Source: an uncultured Isosphaeraceae bacterium (GTDB taxonomy: Bacteria; Planctomycetota; Planctomycetia; Isosphaerales; Isosphaeraceae). From it: 64,000 bases of DNA. Positions 12,237 through 21,601 of the stretch are shown here, one piece after another; position 1 is the first letter of the stretch; the number at the start of each line of letters is the position of its first letter. Location of the stretch: the NCBI GenBank assembly GCA_945957605.1, contig CAMFLR010000008.1, forward strand, positions 248,001 through 312,000, given 5' to 3'. Under the pieces are notes generated by a model. The model was not told the origin of the DNA and ran no database searches. It saw only the letters and a program-made list of their open reading frames with translations. A program made the translations under genes and the position numbers.

Positions 12237-13676
12237 TTAGGCGATGACTTGTTTGACTGGTTTCCCGACGCCGTCCTTGGTGACGTAGAACGGCCGCTCT
12301 TCAGTGATCACACCGTATTTCGGGCTCAAGCCGAATTGGTGATAAATCGTCGCGTGCAGGTCGGTCACGGTGACGGGATCTTTAAGTGTCCCAAACGGCG
12401 ACTCGTCGGCCGTTACGCCGTGCGCGTATCCCTTCTTCACGCCGCCGCCGAACATCAGGATTGAGCCCGCGCCGGTGAAGTGGCGATGGTGGCCGTAATG
12501 CGAGAGCGCAGCGAGGACGTTGGGCTGATCGACCTGGTTGGGAACGAGCTTGTCGGACTTGCCTTCGACCAGGACCGATCGGCTGAATTCGCTCGCCAGC
12601 ACGACCATGGTTCGATCGAGCATCCCGCGAGTTTCCAGGTCGCGAATAAGCTGAGCGATTGGCGCGTCGATCTGCCGCTTGAGTTCGGCAAGTCTCGTGT
12701 GGCCGTTATCGTGTGTGTCCCAGTTCAGGAACGGGATGTACTCGGTCGTCACTTCGATGCAACGGGCGCCAGCTTCGATCAACCGGCGAGCCAGCAGGCA
12801 ACCCAGGCCGAACCGGCCGGTGTTGTAAGCGTCATAAGACGCCTTCGGCTCGAGGCTAAGATCGAATGCCTTCGAAGCGTCGGAATTGAGCAACCGATCG
12901 GCATTCTCGATCGATCGCAGCAATGACTCGCGCTGGTAGTCGCTCGCCTGCGCGGCGATCGGACTGGCGGTAACGAGCTTCTTGTATGCCTTTGCGCGAC
13001 TCTGGAACCGTGAAAGCGTCATCCCTGCCGGTGGCCGTACCGTGAGCGTCGCGTCTGAAGGATTGGCAATTCGGAATGGACCGAACTCCGCACCCAGAAC
13101 GCCGCCCGTTTGAAACGCCTTGATTTCCTCGGCTTCGCCGTTTCCTTCGAGACGCTGGCCGATATCGACGTAGGCGGGAACCGCGGGATTTCTTGGCCCG
13201 AGCGCTTGTGCAAGCCAGCTTGCCAGGTGCGGAGCGGCAACGCTGACAGGCGGCTCGTACCCGGTGTGCCAGTGGTATTGATGACGTGAGTGAAGAATCG
13301 ATCCCAGATCGGCACCGACAGCTGTCCGGATCAATGTCCCTCGATCCATCATCTGGCCGATTTTTTCCAAACCTTCGCTGAATGAGATGCCGTCGACGGC
13401 CGTCGGCTTCGCTGGGAATGTGCTGGCGACATCGGCGGCCTTCATGCCCTTCACGAACGGGGTGTACCGTTTGGGGTCGAAGGTTTCCGAGCTCGCCATG
13501 CCGCCGCCCATCCAGAGGATGATGAGCGAATCGGCCTTGGCGGCGCGCTTTGCGTGATCGATGTCGTCCGCGGCCTGAGCGAGCCGAATTGGCCCCGCTG
13601 TGAGTGCGGAAATGGTGGCGAGACTCGCCCCTTTGAGGAAATCGCGGCGCTGGAGTCGATCGTTACCGTTCATCAC
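12237..13676 (-). CDS. DUF1501 family protein with Tat-type signal
   Basis: DUF1501 proteins are abundant in planctomycetes, are related to the alkaline phosphatase/sulfatase fold and are almost always paired with DUF1549/DUF1553 cytochrome proteins; their biochemical role is not settled. This one has 479 residues and begins with the twin-arginine signal RRDFLKGASLATISALTAG. It has SLIILWMGGGMASSETFDPK at the start of the mature part and HGVTADESPFGTLKDPV near the end. It sits 20 bases after the DUF1549/DUF1553 gene on the same strand, so the two should be co-transcribed and act together outside the cytoplasmic membrane. Confidence 0.92.
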   Translation of the reverse strand: MMNGNDRLQRRDFLKGASLATISALTAGPIRLAQAADDIDHAKRAAKADSLIILWMGGGMASSETFDPKRYTPFVKGMKAADVASTFPAKPTAVDGISFSEGLEKIGQMMDRGTLIRTAVGADLGSILHSRHQYHWHTGYEPPVSVAAPHLASWLAQALGPRNPAVPAYVDIGQRLEGNGEAEEIKAFQTGGVLGAEFGPFRIANPSDATLTVRPPAGMTLSRFQSRAKAYKKLVTASPIAAQASDYQRESLLRSIENADRLLNSDASKAFDLSLEPKASYDAYNTGRFGLGCLLARRLIEAGARCIEVTTEYIPFLNWDTHDNGHTRLAELKRQIDAPIAQLIRDLETRGMLDRTMVVLASEFSRSVLVEGKSDKLVPNQVDQPNVLAALSHYGHHRHFTGAGSILMFGGGVKKGYAHGVTADESPFGTLKDPVTVTDLHATIYHQFGLSPKYGVITEERPFYVTKDGVGKPVKQVIA

Positions 13677-13696
13677 CGAATCTCGCTGGATTCAAT

Positions 13697-16207
13697 TCAG
13701 GGAATGAGCTGGAATTCGGGAAGCATGACGACCGTCCACAACAAGTCGTGCACGCTCTCGACGCTGGCTGGATTTCCGACAAGCTCGCGCGACGCCGACA
13801 GCTCTGCGGAACTGATCGGCCGACCCAACGCATCAAGGAAAATGCTCGAAACCATCGCGTCGATGTCTTTTCCCTGCGCTTCAAACCGACGCTTCGCACC
13901 TTCGCGCAGTTTCGAGTCGAGCGTCGTTCCGTTGGTCAATTCAAGGGCCTGGAGAGTAGTCGCAACTGACTCGCGACGTGTGACCACCTGCTCCCGACTC
14001 GTCCGTCCCAAAGCGGAGAGAAGCGGATCATCGAAAAGCAGAGCCGCACGCAAGGGGCGGTCATCGAGTGTTACCCCTGATTGCTCGACTGCTTCAGGAA
14101 GATTGATTTTGCCCCAAATGATGGCGCCCGGGGGAAGCAACTCAGCCTGTTTCCACCCCGAATTGGCGCGTGGGTTTGTCTTCCAGTCGCGCGAAGCCGG
14201 CTTAGCCCATTGCCAAGTCTGATCGCTGGCAGCCGACCATTTCAAAGTACTGCCGTCAAAACCGCCCGCCCAAACCAGCAGCCCGGCCGGGTTGGCATTC
14301 GTAACTTGCGTCCCCTTGTTGTTCTCAACGTCGGGCCAGTTGGTCGCTTCGACTGCAATGACGTTGGCGCCGCGCTTCAAATGCGGAGTGATCTCCGCCG
14401 AAACCGGCCGAGTCCACTCGGTGCCCTCTGCGACTTTTTTGCCATTTACATAGATCACGAGCTCGTTGTCGCACGTTCCCGCAACAATGGCACGTTTCGG
14501 TATTGAGTCGAGGTTAATCACCTTGCGAAAAAGAACTCGCCCACCCTTGTCGTGCAACGCGTCGGTCGAGTTCCAGATCCACTTTGCCTCAGCGGCCTGT
14601 GCTGAAGATGTCTGCGGCAAAGGCTTACGATTGGCGGAAAGCGTCGCCTGGATTGCGGCGACCTGTCCCCCCTGCCCTCGGCCGTCGACAGTGATCATGT
14701 CACCGCTCGCCTTGGGCCAGACGCCGGTCAATGCCGAGAGGCCGTCGACAAACTGCTCGGCGCTTACACGCTTGGTGTATGGTCCCTTGAACACATAAGC
14801 GTCGTTCGCTGCCTCATGCGGGTCGGGCGTGCCGACACCTCGCATTGAGTACGCACGCGAAGTTGCGATCAGGTTCAGAACATATTTGACGTCGTAGCCC
14901 TTGGCTGCGAACTCGTCGGCGAGCCAGTCGAGCAGATCGCTGTACGCGGAGGGCTGGTCGAGGTCGTCGAGCGGTTCGATCAACCCCCGGCCCATCATGT
15001 GAGCCCAGAGTCGATTGACCATGGTACGAGCAAATCGGCCGTTTTCTCGTTTGACGAAGAGACCAGCGAGCTGCTCCATCCGCTCGGCACGCGAGCCTGA
15101 CGCGTTGATTTTGCCCAGTTCGGGATATACGAATCCCACCGATGATGTCTTGCCGGTTGGCTGGTCGCAACGATGGATTTCGAGCGGCCTGTCGGCAAAA
15201 ACGCTCGCCAGCGAATATGCGTCGGTCAACTTCCACGAGTTCACAAAACTATCATGGCAACTGGCGCACTTGAGATTCGTGCCGAGAAAGACCTGGCCAA
15301 GATTCTGTGCGGCCTGAACCGGTGGCACCTGACTCGCGTTCACGACACCGCGCCAGACGATTCCCTTCGTGAATCCCTCGGCACCCGAGCCAGCCGGCGG
15401 GCTAATTAATTCGCGCACGAACTGGTCGTACGGTTTGTTGTCATAGAGCGATTTGAAAAGCCAGCGCGTGATGGTGATTCGGCCACCGTCAATGAAGCCA
15501 GTTCCGCGATAGGCATTGCGCAAGGCATCATTCCAGAACGACATCCAGTGCAACGCATATTCGGTCTTGTTGTTGAGCAGGCGTGAAACAAGTTCGGATC
15601 GCTTGCTCGTCCGTTTGTCGCCCTCGAATTTCTGGATCTCGTCCTCGGTTGGCAAAAGCCCAACAAGGTCGAGCGAGGCGCGGCGATAGAACATGCGATC
15701 GGAAACTGCCGGCGCATCGAATTTCACGCCCTCGGCCGCGAGAAATAGGTCGATTGGATTGCGGAGCTCGAGTTCAGCACCGGCGCGGGGAATCTCGGGC
15801 CGACGTGGAGCAATCGGTGCGCGGCGGAAGCCGAAGGTGAATCCTTCGGGCCAGGTCATGCCCTGATCGATCCAGGTTTTCAGCGTCGCAACTTCCTGCG
15901 CTGTAAGCGCTTCACCCTTCGCCGGCATCTTACGATCGGGCTCGTGACCTTCGATCAGTTGGATCAGCAAACTCTCGCCGCTTTTGCCTGAAACGGCTGC
16001 CGGGCCGTCTTCGCCGCCCTTGAGGATCGCGTCGCGCGTTTCAAGAGACAGGCCGCCCTTCAACTTGCCGCGTCCATGGCACGACATGCAGCGGCTTTGC
16101 AGGATCGGTTGCACATCCTTGCGGAAATCAACCTTGTCCGCGCCCGAAGCCGCTGCGCCGGTGCAAAAGAACAGCAACCACGCACATCCGCGCTGAAGTC
16201 TTCGCAT
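13697..16207 (-). CDS. Planctomycete cytochrome c-like DUF1549/DUF1553 secreted protein
   Basis: A large exported protein of about 836 residues from the ATG at 16207 (MRRLQRGCAWLLFF, a Sec-type signal). A GTG eight codons upstream at 16231 is the alternative start. After the signal comes a PSCyt1-type cytochrome domain with a single haem motif CMSCH and the GKLKGGLSLETRDAIL block, then a DUF1549 domain (about 150-360, with a second CxxCH, CASCH) and a DUF1553 domain (ENGRFARTMVNRLWAHMMGRGL onward). A domain of about 180 residues inserted before the C-terminus (residues about 570-700, KWIWNSTDALHDKGG) looks like a jelly-roll or galactose-binding fold. First gene of a two-gene operon with the DUF1501 partner. 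Confidence 0.9.
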   Translation of the reverse strand: MRRLQRGCAWLLFFCTGAAASGADKVDFRKDVQPILQSRCMSCHGRGKLKGGLSLETRDAILKGGEDGPAAVSGKSGESLLIQLIEGHEPDRKMPAKGEALTAQEVATLKTWIDQGMTWPEGFTFGFRRAPIAPRRPEIPRAGAELELRNPIDLFLAAEGVKFDAPAVSDRMFYRRASLDLVGLLPTEDEIQKFEGDKRTSKRSELVSRLLNNKTEYALHWMSFWNDALRNAYRGTGFIDGGRITITRWLFKSLYDNKPYDQFVRELISPPAGSGAEGFTKGIVWRGVVNASQVPPVQAAQNLGQVFLGTNLKCASCHDSFVNSWKLTDAYSLASVFADRPLEIHRCDQPTGKTSSVGFVYPELGKINASGSRAERMEQLAGLFVKRENGRFARTMVNRLWAHMMGRGLIEPLDDLDQPSAYSDLLDWLADEFAAKGYDVKYVLNLIATSRAYSMRGVGTPDPHEAANDAYVFKGPYTKRVSAEQFVDGLSALTGVWPKASGDMITVDGRGQGGQVAAIQATLSANRKPLPQTSSAQAAEAKWIWNSTDALHDKGGRVLFRKVINLDSIPKRAIVAGTCDNELVIYVNGKKVAEGTEWTRPVSAEITPHLKRGANVIAVEATNWPDVENNKGTQVTNANPAGLLVWAGGFDGSTLKWSAASDQTWQWAKPASRDWKTNPRANSGWKQAELLPPGAIIWGKINLPEAVEQSGVTLDDRPLRAALLFDDPLLSALGRTSREQVVTRRESVATTLQALELTNGTTLDSKLREGAKRRFEAQGKDIDAMVSSIFLDALGRPISSAELSASRELVGNPASVESVHDLLWTVVMLPEFQLIP

Positions 16208-16385
16208 GAACCACCTTCGCCGACCGCGCACGACCAGAAGGCCTGAAGAACGATGGTCGAGTGTACAGCACTCAGGACCGACATTTCAACCCAGCCGCTC
16301 GCCTTTTGCAATAGCCCAGGTATGATTCTTATTGAACCCCAGGCGCTAAGAAATGGCCGGGCGGCTCATTGACCGAGGAAAGCAG

Positions 16386-16742
16386 ATGCCTACGTACGTT
16401 TATCAAGAGATTCTCGACGACGGTTCGGACGGCGACGTCTTTGAAATCGTCCAGCGCATGAGCGACGACGCGCTCACAACTCATCCGGTTACCGGCCGCA
16501 AGGTGAAGCGGGTGCTGCAGCCGCCGGGCATTCCCTTCAAGTCGGGCGGACCCGGCAAGAAGGTGAGCCTTGATGACGGCAACCTCGCGCGCCTCGGCTT
16601 CACCAAGTATCAAAAGGCGTCCGACGGCAAATACGAAAAAACCGTCGGCAAAGGCCCGGATCTGATTCAACGAGATAGCTCGTCGAGCAGTTCCAGTTCG
16701 TCCGATTTCTCTGGGATCGGCGATACGTATCCGCTCGCCTAA
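16386..16742 (+). CDS. FmdB-like small protein lacking zinc-ribbon cysteines
   Basis: The 118-residue product starts MPTYVYQEI and continues with FEIVQRMSDDALTTHPVTG and KVKRVLQPPG, the layout of FmdB/CxxC-type zinc-ribbon regulators (MPTYEY...QSMSDPPLT.CP.CG...RRL). Normal family members hold two CxxC knuckles; this protein contains no cysteine at all, so it cannot form the usual zinc ribbon. A nine-serine run and an acidic tail end the protein. Start chosen by family match; the frame is open 33 bases further. It converges on the DUF1501 gene with 20 bases between. Function unknown. Confidence 0.72.
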   Translation: MPTYVYQEILDDGSDGDVFEIVQRMSDDALTTHPVTGRKVKRVLQPPGIPFKSGGPGKKVSLDDGNLARLGFTKYQKASDGKYEKTVGKGPDLIQRDSSSSSSSSSDFSGIGDTYPLA

Positions 16743-16762
16743 TCTTTAAATGCACCAACGAG

Positions 16763-18130
16763 TTAAACCGCTTGGCCGTCAAACACGGCACGGATCGGCT
16801 GACCCGTTGTGAGCGCGATCGGCCGGTTGAGCCGGTCGCGCATTTCGGACTCGGGATCGATGCCAAGGGCGTCGAAGATCGTGGCCGACAAGTCGGCGGG
16901 CGTGAATGCCTTGCTCGCGGGATAGGCACCATTCTTGTCCGATGTGCCGATCGTTTGCCCGCCGCGAGTTCCTGCCCCGGCGAGAACGGTCGTGAAGCAG
17001 GCGGCCCAGTGGTCGCGGCCGTCGGGGCCGTTCACGTTGCCGGTTGTTTTGCCGATGCGCGGCGTGCGGCCGAATTCGCCAGTGAAAATCACGAGCGTTT
17101 CGTCGAGCATTCCCAGCGATTGCAAGTCGTCGAGCAGCGCAGAAACACCCTTGTCGGTCGGCGGCAGAAGGTCGTTCTTGAGCGAACGGAAGTTTGCCGA
17201 GTGCGTGTCCCAGCGCTGGACACGGCCCATGTTCACCTGGACGATCGGCACACCGGCCTGAAGCAACCTGCGGCCAAGCAAAATCGATTGACCAAACGTG
17301 TGGCGACCGTAGCGATCGCGAACCTTGGGATCTTCCGACTTCAGGTCGAATGCCTTGGCGACGCGGCCTGATTGCAGCAGCGAAAACGCCATCTCGCGTT
17401 GAGCGTCGATTGCGCCTCGTGGCGCGTTCGCGGAGACTTCGTCGAGCAGATGTCGACGGCCATCAAGCCGTTCGACGCTGAAACCGACGGGCATCGAAAG
17501 CGTGTCGTCGCCGCGGAAATCGGCCGAGTTCGGGTCGCCCTTGATCTGCCAGGGGTCGTGCTTGGGGCCCAAGAATCCTGCGTGCTGGCCGGGCCAGGTG
17601 AGCGGCCCCTCCATCAGGTAGGTGGGTAGCATCACGCCGGTGGGAATTCCGTCGGACCGCGGGCGAAGGTAGTCGATGGCCGAGGCGTAGCAGGGATAAT
17701 CGTCGCGTGAGGCGATCTTGTCGAAGAACGCGCCTGGTTGCCCCTGACCGGTCAGCAGGCGATGCGTTGCGTTGAGGTGATTCGTCTGGTTGTGCGACAT
17801 CGTGCGAATTACGGCGAGCTTGTCCATCTGCTTCGACAGATACGGCAGATGCTCGGACACCGTAATTCCCGGCACATTCGTCGCGATTGGCTTGAATTCG
17901 CCGCGAATTCCCTCGGGCGCATTGGGCTTCATGTCGAACGTGTCGAGATGGCTTGGCCCGCCGGTGCAAAACACGATGATGACCGACTTTGCGCGCGCCG
18001 GCCGACTGGCGGCGGCTCGTGCTCTCATGGTGTTCAGGCCGCCCAGGCTCAGCCCCGCGAAGGCGGAAAAGCCGACCTGGAGAAACTCCCGGCGGACAAT
18101 CCCCGTCTCATGGCGATGCGTGAACTTCAT
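16763..18130 (-). CDS. DUF1501 family protein, stand-alone copy
   Basis: Second DUF1501 protein in the window, 455 residues. Its Tat-like signal contains RREFLQVGFSAFAGLSLGG, followed by KSVIIVFCTGGPSHLDTFDM, HLPYLSKQMDKLAVIRTMSH, GEFGRTPRI and GRDHWAACFTTVLAGAGT, all typical blocks. Unlike the copy at 12237-13676, it has no DUF1549/DUF1553 gene beside it. It therefore either partners a distant gene or has a separate role. It diverges from the propeller gene at 18418 across 287 bases. Confidence 0.92.
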   Translation of the reverse strand: MKFTHRHETGIVRREFLQVGFSAFAGLSLGGLNTMRARAAASRPARAKSVIIVFCTGGPSHLDTFDMKPNAPEGIRGEFKPIATNVPGITVSEHLPYLSKQMDKLAVIRTMSHNQTNHLNATHRLLTGQGQPGAFFDKIASRDDYPCYASAIDYLRPRSDGIPTGVMLPTYLMEGPLTWPGQHAGFLGPKHDPWQIKGDPNSADFRGDDTLSMPVGFSVERLDGRRHLLDEVSANAPRGAIDAQREMAFSLLQSGRVAKAFDLKSEDPKVRDRYGRHTFGQSILLGRRLLQAGVPIVQVNMGRVQRWDTHSANFRSLKNDLLPPTDKGVSALLDDLQSLGMLDETLVIFTGEFGRTPRIGKTTGNVNGPDGRDHWAACFTTVLAGAGTRGGQTIGTSDKNGAYPASKAFTPADLSATIFDALGIDPESEMRDRLNRPIALTTGQPIRAVFDGQAV

Positions 18131-18301
18131 GGCCCAACCCCTTGCGAACCAGCGACAAACAGCCAGTCATTTATCGTGCGGAAATCCAACAGACGTTGAT
18201 CTTAACTTTATCATGCGCGGTGAGCAATGAGGATGATGCAGCTTGATTGGAATGCGTGAATGCGTGTGATCAGGGCGGCCTGCGAGTCACAATTGAGGTG
18301 A

Positions 18302-18332
18302 CAAATTGTTTAGCTTCTGTTTGAACAATTTG
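18302..18332. repeat. Inverted repeat in the 18131-18417 divergent intergenic region
   Basis: CAAATTGTT (18302-18310) and AACAATTTG (18324-18332) form a perfect 9-bp inverted repeat around a 13-base spacer, 86 bases before the beta-propeller gene. AT-rich symmetric sites like this can be operators, but no regulator gene lies next to it. The rest of the 287-base gap holds nothing further that I recognise. Confidence 0.35.
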
Positions 18333-18417
18333 AAGGATTTGGGCGGGACTTGCGTGCTAGGTTGGGCAATGCGTTCAAAGTCATCGGTCGCAAACCGGTC
18401 GCCGGGAGACGTCGTCA

Positions 18418-19971
18418 ATGAGACGCACATTCGCGCGGGTCGTTCTCGTTTGTCTCGCCTTCGCACCAATCACCTTCGCGCAGGTACCCGAGCGCAAGGT
18501 GTTGGACGGGATTTCGACGACTCGCGCGATTCCGGGCATGCCCTATCAATTGCTCGGGAAGCGGATTGTTTTCACAAACTGGTATTTCATTCAGCCCGGC
18601 GATCTCGATTGGCGGGATGACTCCGGCAAGAGTGTTTACGTCTCGGGCGACTCCGGACCATTCGGACCGAAGCACGTTGGGATTAACGCGCCCCGGGGGA
18701 TCAAAATCACCTCGGAAAAGCCGGAGATCATGAAGCCGTTCGAACGTCCGCATCGGATGCTCGTTCAAGACGGCAAGGTCTATAAGGGATGGACCGACTC
18801 CGATTACTACGAATCAACCGACGCGATTCATTGGACGAAGAAGTCCGCGCTCAAACTGGGCGAAGGAACGCCCGACGGCTTCTACCAGGTTTTCATCGAC
18901 CCATCCGCACCGATCGAAGAGCGATACAAAGCGGTGTGGGTTGGCGAGATCACTCGGGCGAAGTTTGAGGCGTTTCGGGCGAAGCGTCCCCACGGCTGGG
19001 AGCCCAAGTCGCTTTTGCACCTTGGCGAAAAAGATGAGGTGGCGTGTGTGCTAGGCGGCGTTTCGGCCGATGGCGTCAAGTGGAAGACTTTGCCTGAACC
19101 GCTTGTGGTTGAGTACTGCGATACCTGGAACACGGCCTATTACGACACACAATTACGCGAATATGTGCTCTATACGCGTAACTGGTCGATTGGTCCACGA
19201 AGCGAAAAGCTGCCGGCCGATATTCGCAACAGTTGGACGGGCGTCGGCCGTCGCGCGATTGGTCGCACGGCCTCGTACAACTTCCGCGAGTTCAAGCCGT
19301 CGGAACTGATTCTCGAACCAACGCCCGATATGCTCCCGTCCGAGCAACTCTACACCAACTGCCGCACGACAATTCCCGGTGCGCCCGATCATCATCTGAT
19401 GTTCCCGTCGATCTGGAACGGATCGGTCGACGACACCACGCGCATTGGATTTGCGTCGAGTCACGATGGCAAGGTTTGGCACTGGATGCCAGGCGGAGAC
19501 TTGATTCGGACGGGGCCATTCGGCAGCTTTGACGGCGGATGCGTTTGGGCGACACCCAATCTGCTCGAACTTCCCAATGGCGATTGGGCGCTGCCGTTTC
19601 TCAGTCACACGCTGCCGCATAAATACCCGCGCGGTAAAAACGTGGGCAGTACAAGCTATGCGATTTGGCCGAAAGGACGGCTCGTGGCACTCCATGCGCC
19701 CGAGCATGGCGAATTCACGATGATGCCGATCATAACTCACGGCAGCACTCTGAAGATCAACGCGGTGACGCTTCGGACAGGTTGGATCAAGGTTGCGGTG
19801 CTCGGTGATGAGGGACGGAAACTCGCCGATTGCACGCCGATCATTGGCGACCAGTTCAACACACGCGTGACGTGGAAATCCGGTCAGACTTTGGGCAACG
19901 AATCGGGCAAGCCTGTGACGCTTCGAATCGAGATGCAGCAGGCGAAGCTTTACGGTCTCGAGTTCGAGTGA
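18418..19971 (+). CDS. Secreted beta-propeller protein, glycoside hydrolase-like
   Basis: A 517-residue protein with a Sec signal (MRRTFARVVLVCLAFAPITFAQ). Repeated motifs of the five-bladed propeller clans GH32/GH43/GH68 type are visible: HRMLVQDGKVYKGWTDSDYY, STDAIHWTKK, ADGVKWKTLPEP, YVLYTRNW and SSHDGKVWHWMPGG. The C-terminal stretch (LRTGWIKVAVLGDEG to MQQAKLYGLEFE) reads as a beta-sandwich like that at the end of GH32 enzymes. I cannot identify catalytic acids with confidence, so enzymatic activity on glycans is an inference. First gene of a run with the symporter and NamZ fusion 134 bases downstream, suggesting a role in the same nutrient pathway. Confidence 0.6.
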   Translation: MRRTFARVVLVCLAFAPITFAQVPERKVLDGISTTRAIPGMPYQLLGKRIVFTNWYFIQPGDLDWRDDSGKSVYVSGDSGPFGPKHVGINAPRGIKITSEKPEIMKPFERPHRMLVQDGKVYKGWTDSDYYESTDAIHWTKKSALKLGEGTPDGFYQVFIDPSAPIEERYKAVWVGEITRAKFEAFRAKRPHGWEPKSLLHLGEKDEVACVLGGVSADGVKWKTLPEPLVVEYCDTWNTAYYDTQLREYVLYTRNWSIGPRSEKLPADIRNSWTGVGRRAIGRTASYNFREFKPSELILEPTPDMLPSEQLYTNCRTTIPGAPDHHLMFPSIWNGSVDDTTRIGFASSHDGKVWHWMPGGDLIRTGPFGSFDGGCVWATPNLLELPNGDWALPFLSHTLPHKYPRGKNVGSTSYAIWPKGRLVALHAPEHGEFTMMPIITHGSTLKINAVTLRTGWIKVAVLGDEGRKLADCTPIIGDQFNTRVTWKSGQTLGNESGKPVTLRIEMQQAKLYGLEFE

Positions 19972-20104
19972 TTGGCAATCGTACGACGCATGTCAGCCGC
20001 TAGTCGCCATTGGCTCGGACCGTTAAAGTATGGACCGGCCGGCCTGTCTCGTCGCCAACGCCGGGGAAACTGCGCGCGAGACTTGGTCGGCAAGTGGAGA
20101 CGTC

Positions 20105-21601
20105 ATGAATCCGATTGATATTGCGATCGTTGTCATTTACCTCATCGGTTGTACTGCGCTTGGTGCCAGGATCGGCGGCAAATCGAGCGAGAAGGGGCTG
20201 AAGAGCTATTTCCTCGGGGAAAGCAACATCCCCGCCTGGGCCGTGATGATCTCGATCGTCGCCACCGAAACCTCGGCGGTGACATTCTTGAGCGTTCCCG
20301 GCAATGCTTTTCGCGGAGATCTCACGTTCCTGCAACTCGCCATTGGATATATGCTGGCGCGTATCTTCGTGGCGATCGTTTTGATGCCGCCGTACTTCAA
20401 AAGCGAGATCCTTTCCGCCTACCAACTGCTGCAGCAACGTTTCGGGAAGTCGACGCAAAAGGCGGCCTCTCTATTATTTCTGGTCACGCGCACCCTGGGA
20501 TCTGGCCTGAGGCTCTTTCTCGCCGCCAAGGTGCTCGAGGTGATTACGCACTGGGATCTGCGCTATTCCATTCTGGTGATCGGCTTTTCGACATTGCTTT
20601 ACACGTTCCTCGGTGGCATCAAGGCCGTCGTCTGGACCGACGTCCTTCAGTTCTTCATCTATCTGATCGCCGCTGTCGTCTCGCTGGCGATTTTGCTCCG
20701 CGAGATCCCCGGTGGCTGGGACGCTGTTTGGAACCAAGCTCAGGCCGCGGGCAAGTTCCGCATGATCAAATGGGGTACGGAAGGGCTGGCTTCCCCGACC
20801 GATCTCTCTTCGTGGGGGAAATATATTTACGCGATCCTTTCGCAGCCCTACACGATCTTCGCCGGCGTGATCGGCGGATTTGTGCTCGATACCGGTTCGC
20901 ACGGTGTCGACCAGATGATGGTTCAACGCTATCTTGCCGCTCGTTCCGAGAAGCAAGCAAGTTGGGCGCTGGTGGCGAGCGGCGTGGTCATCTTCTTCCA
21001 GTTCGCGCTGTTCCTCATCATCGGCGTCGGGTTGTGGGTGCTCTATCAAGGCAAGGCGCCCGGAACCGATGGAGAATTTGCCACGTTCATTCGCGACTAT
21101 CTTCCGACCGGCATGCTCGGGATTGTCGTCGCCGCGATTTTCTCGGTGACAATGAGCACCCTTTCTGGCGCGATCAGCGCTTCGGCCTCGACCTCGATCA
21201 ACGACCTTTATTTGCCGCTCTTTCCTAATACAAAGGGTGAGAAAATCCTGAACCTCTCGCGCGGAGCGACGGTGTTCTGGGCGATCATGCAAATGGCGGT
21301 CGCGTTCGCAGCGATGAATCAAAAGCAAAGCGTGATCGACAACGCACTCTCAGTCGCTTCGTTTGCGATGGGCATTCTGCTGGGGCTGTTTTTGCTCGGG
21401 ATTGTCACGAAGAAGGTCGCCGAGGGAGCGGCGTTTGTCGGCATGATCACGGCGATCGTGGTCGTTTCGCTGCTTGCATTCGGCACGAAAGTGGCGTACC
21501 CGTGGTGGGCGCTCGTTGGTTCGAGCACTGTGGTTCTTGTCGCAATCGCCGTACAACCGCTTTTCAGCAACATCAAGCCTGCACCTGAGGTGGAACTATG
21601 A
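20105..21601 (+). CDS. Sodium:solute symporter (SSS/SSF family)
   Basis: A 498-residue polytopic protein with about 13 hydrophobic segments. Family features include GGKSSEKGLKSYFLGESNIP after the first segment, ATETSAVTFLSVPG in the second, GGIKAVVWTDVLQFFIYL in the middle and SVTMSTLSGAISASASTSINDLY near the cation-binding core. It should import an organic solute with Na+. The ATG at 20105 follows GTGGAGA by 6 bases; an earlier in-frame ATG at 20030 would add a non-membrane extension. Its stop overlaps the next start as ATGA (21598-21601), so translation is coupled to the NamZ fusion. That makes a cell-wall sugar such as MurNAc or a muropeptide a reasonable substrate guess. Confidence 0.88.
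   Translation: MNPIDIAIVVIYLIGCTALGARIGGKSSEKGLKSYFLGESNIPAWAVMISIVATETSAVTFLSVPGNAFRGDLTFLQLAIGYMLARIFVAIVLMPPYFKSEILSAYQLLQQRFGKSTQKAASLLFLVTRTLGSGLRLFLAAKVLEVITHWDLRYSILVIGFSTLLYTFLGGIKAVVWTDVLQFFIYLIAAVVSLAILLREIPGGWDAVWNQAQAAGKFRMIKWGTEGLASPTDLSSWGKYIYAILSQPYTIFAGVIGGFVLDTGSHGVDQMMVQRYLAARSEKQASWALVASGVVIFFQFALFLIIGVGLWVLYQGKAPGTDGEFATFIRDYLPTGMLGIVVAAIFSVTMSTLSGAISASASTSINDLYLPLFPNTKGEKILNLSRGATVFWAIMQMAVAFAAMNQKQSVIDNALSVASFAMGILLGLFLLGIVTKKVAEGAAFVGMITAIVVVSLLAFGTKVAYPWWALVGSSTVVLVAIAVQPLFSNIKPAPEVEL

Noticed and set aside
20474..21328. 284-codon minus-strand frame opposite the symporter
   Set aside because: Charged, motif-free shadow of membrane-segment codons.
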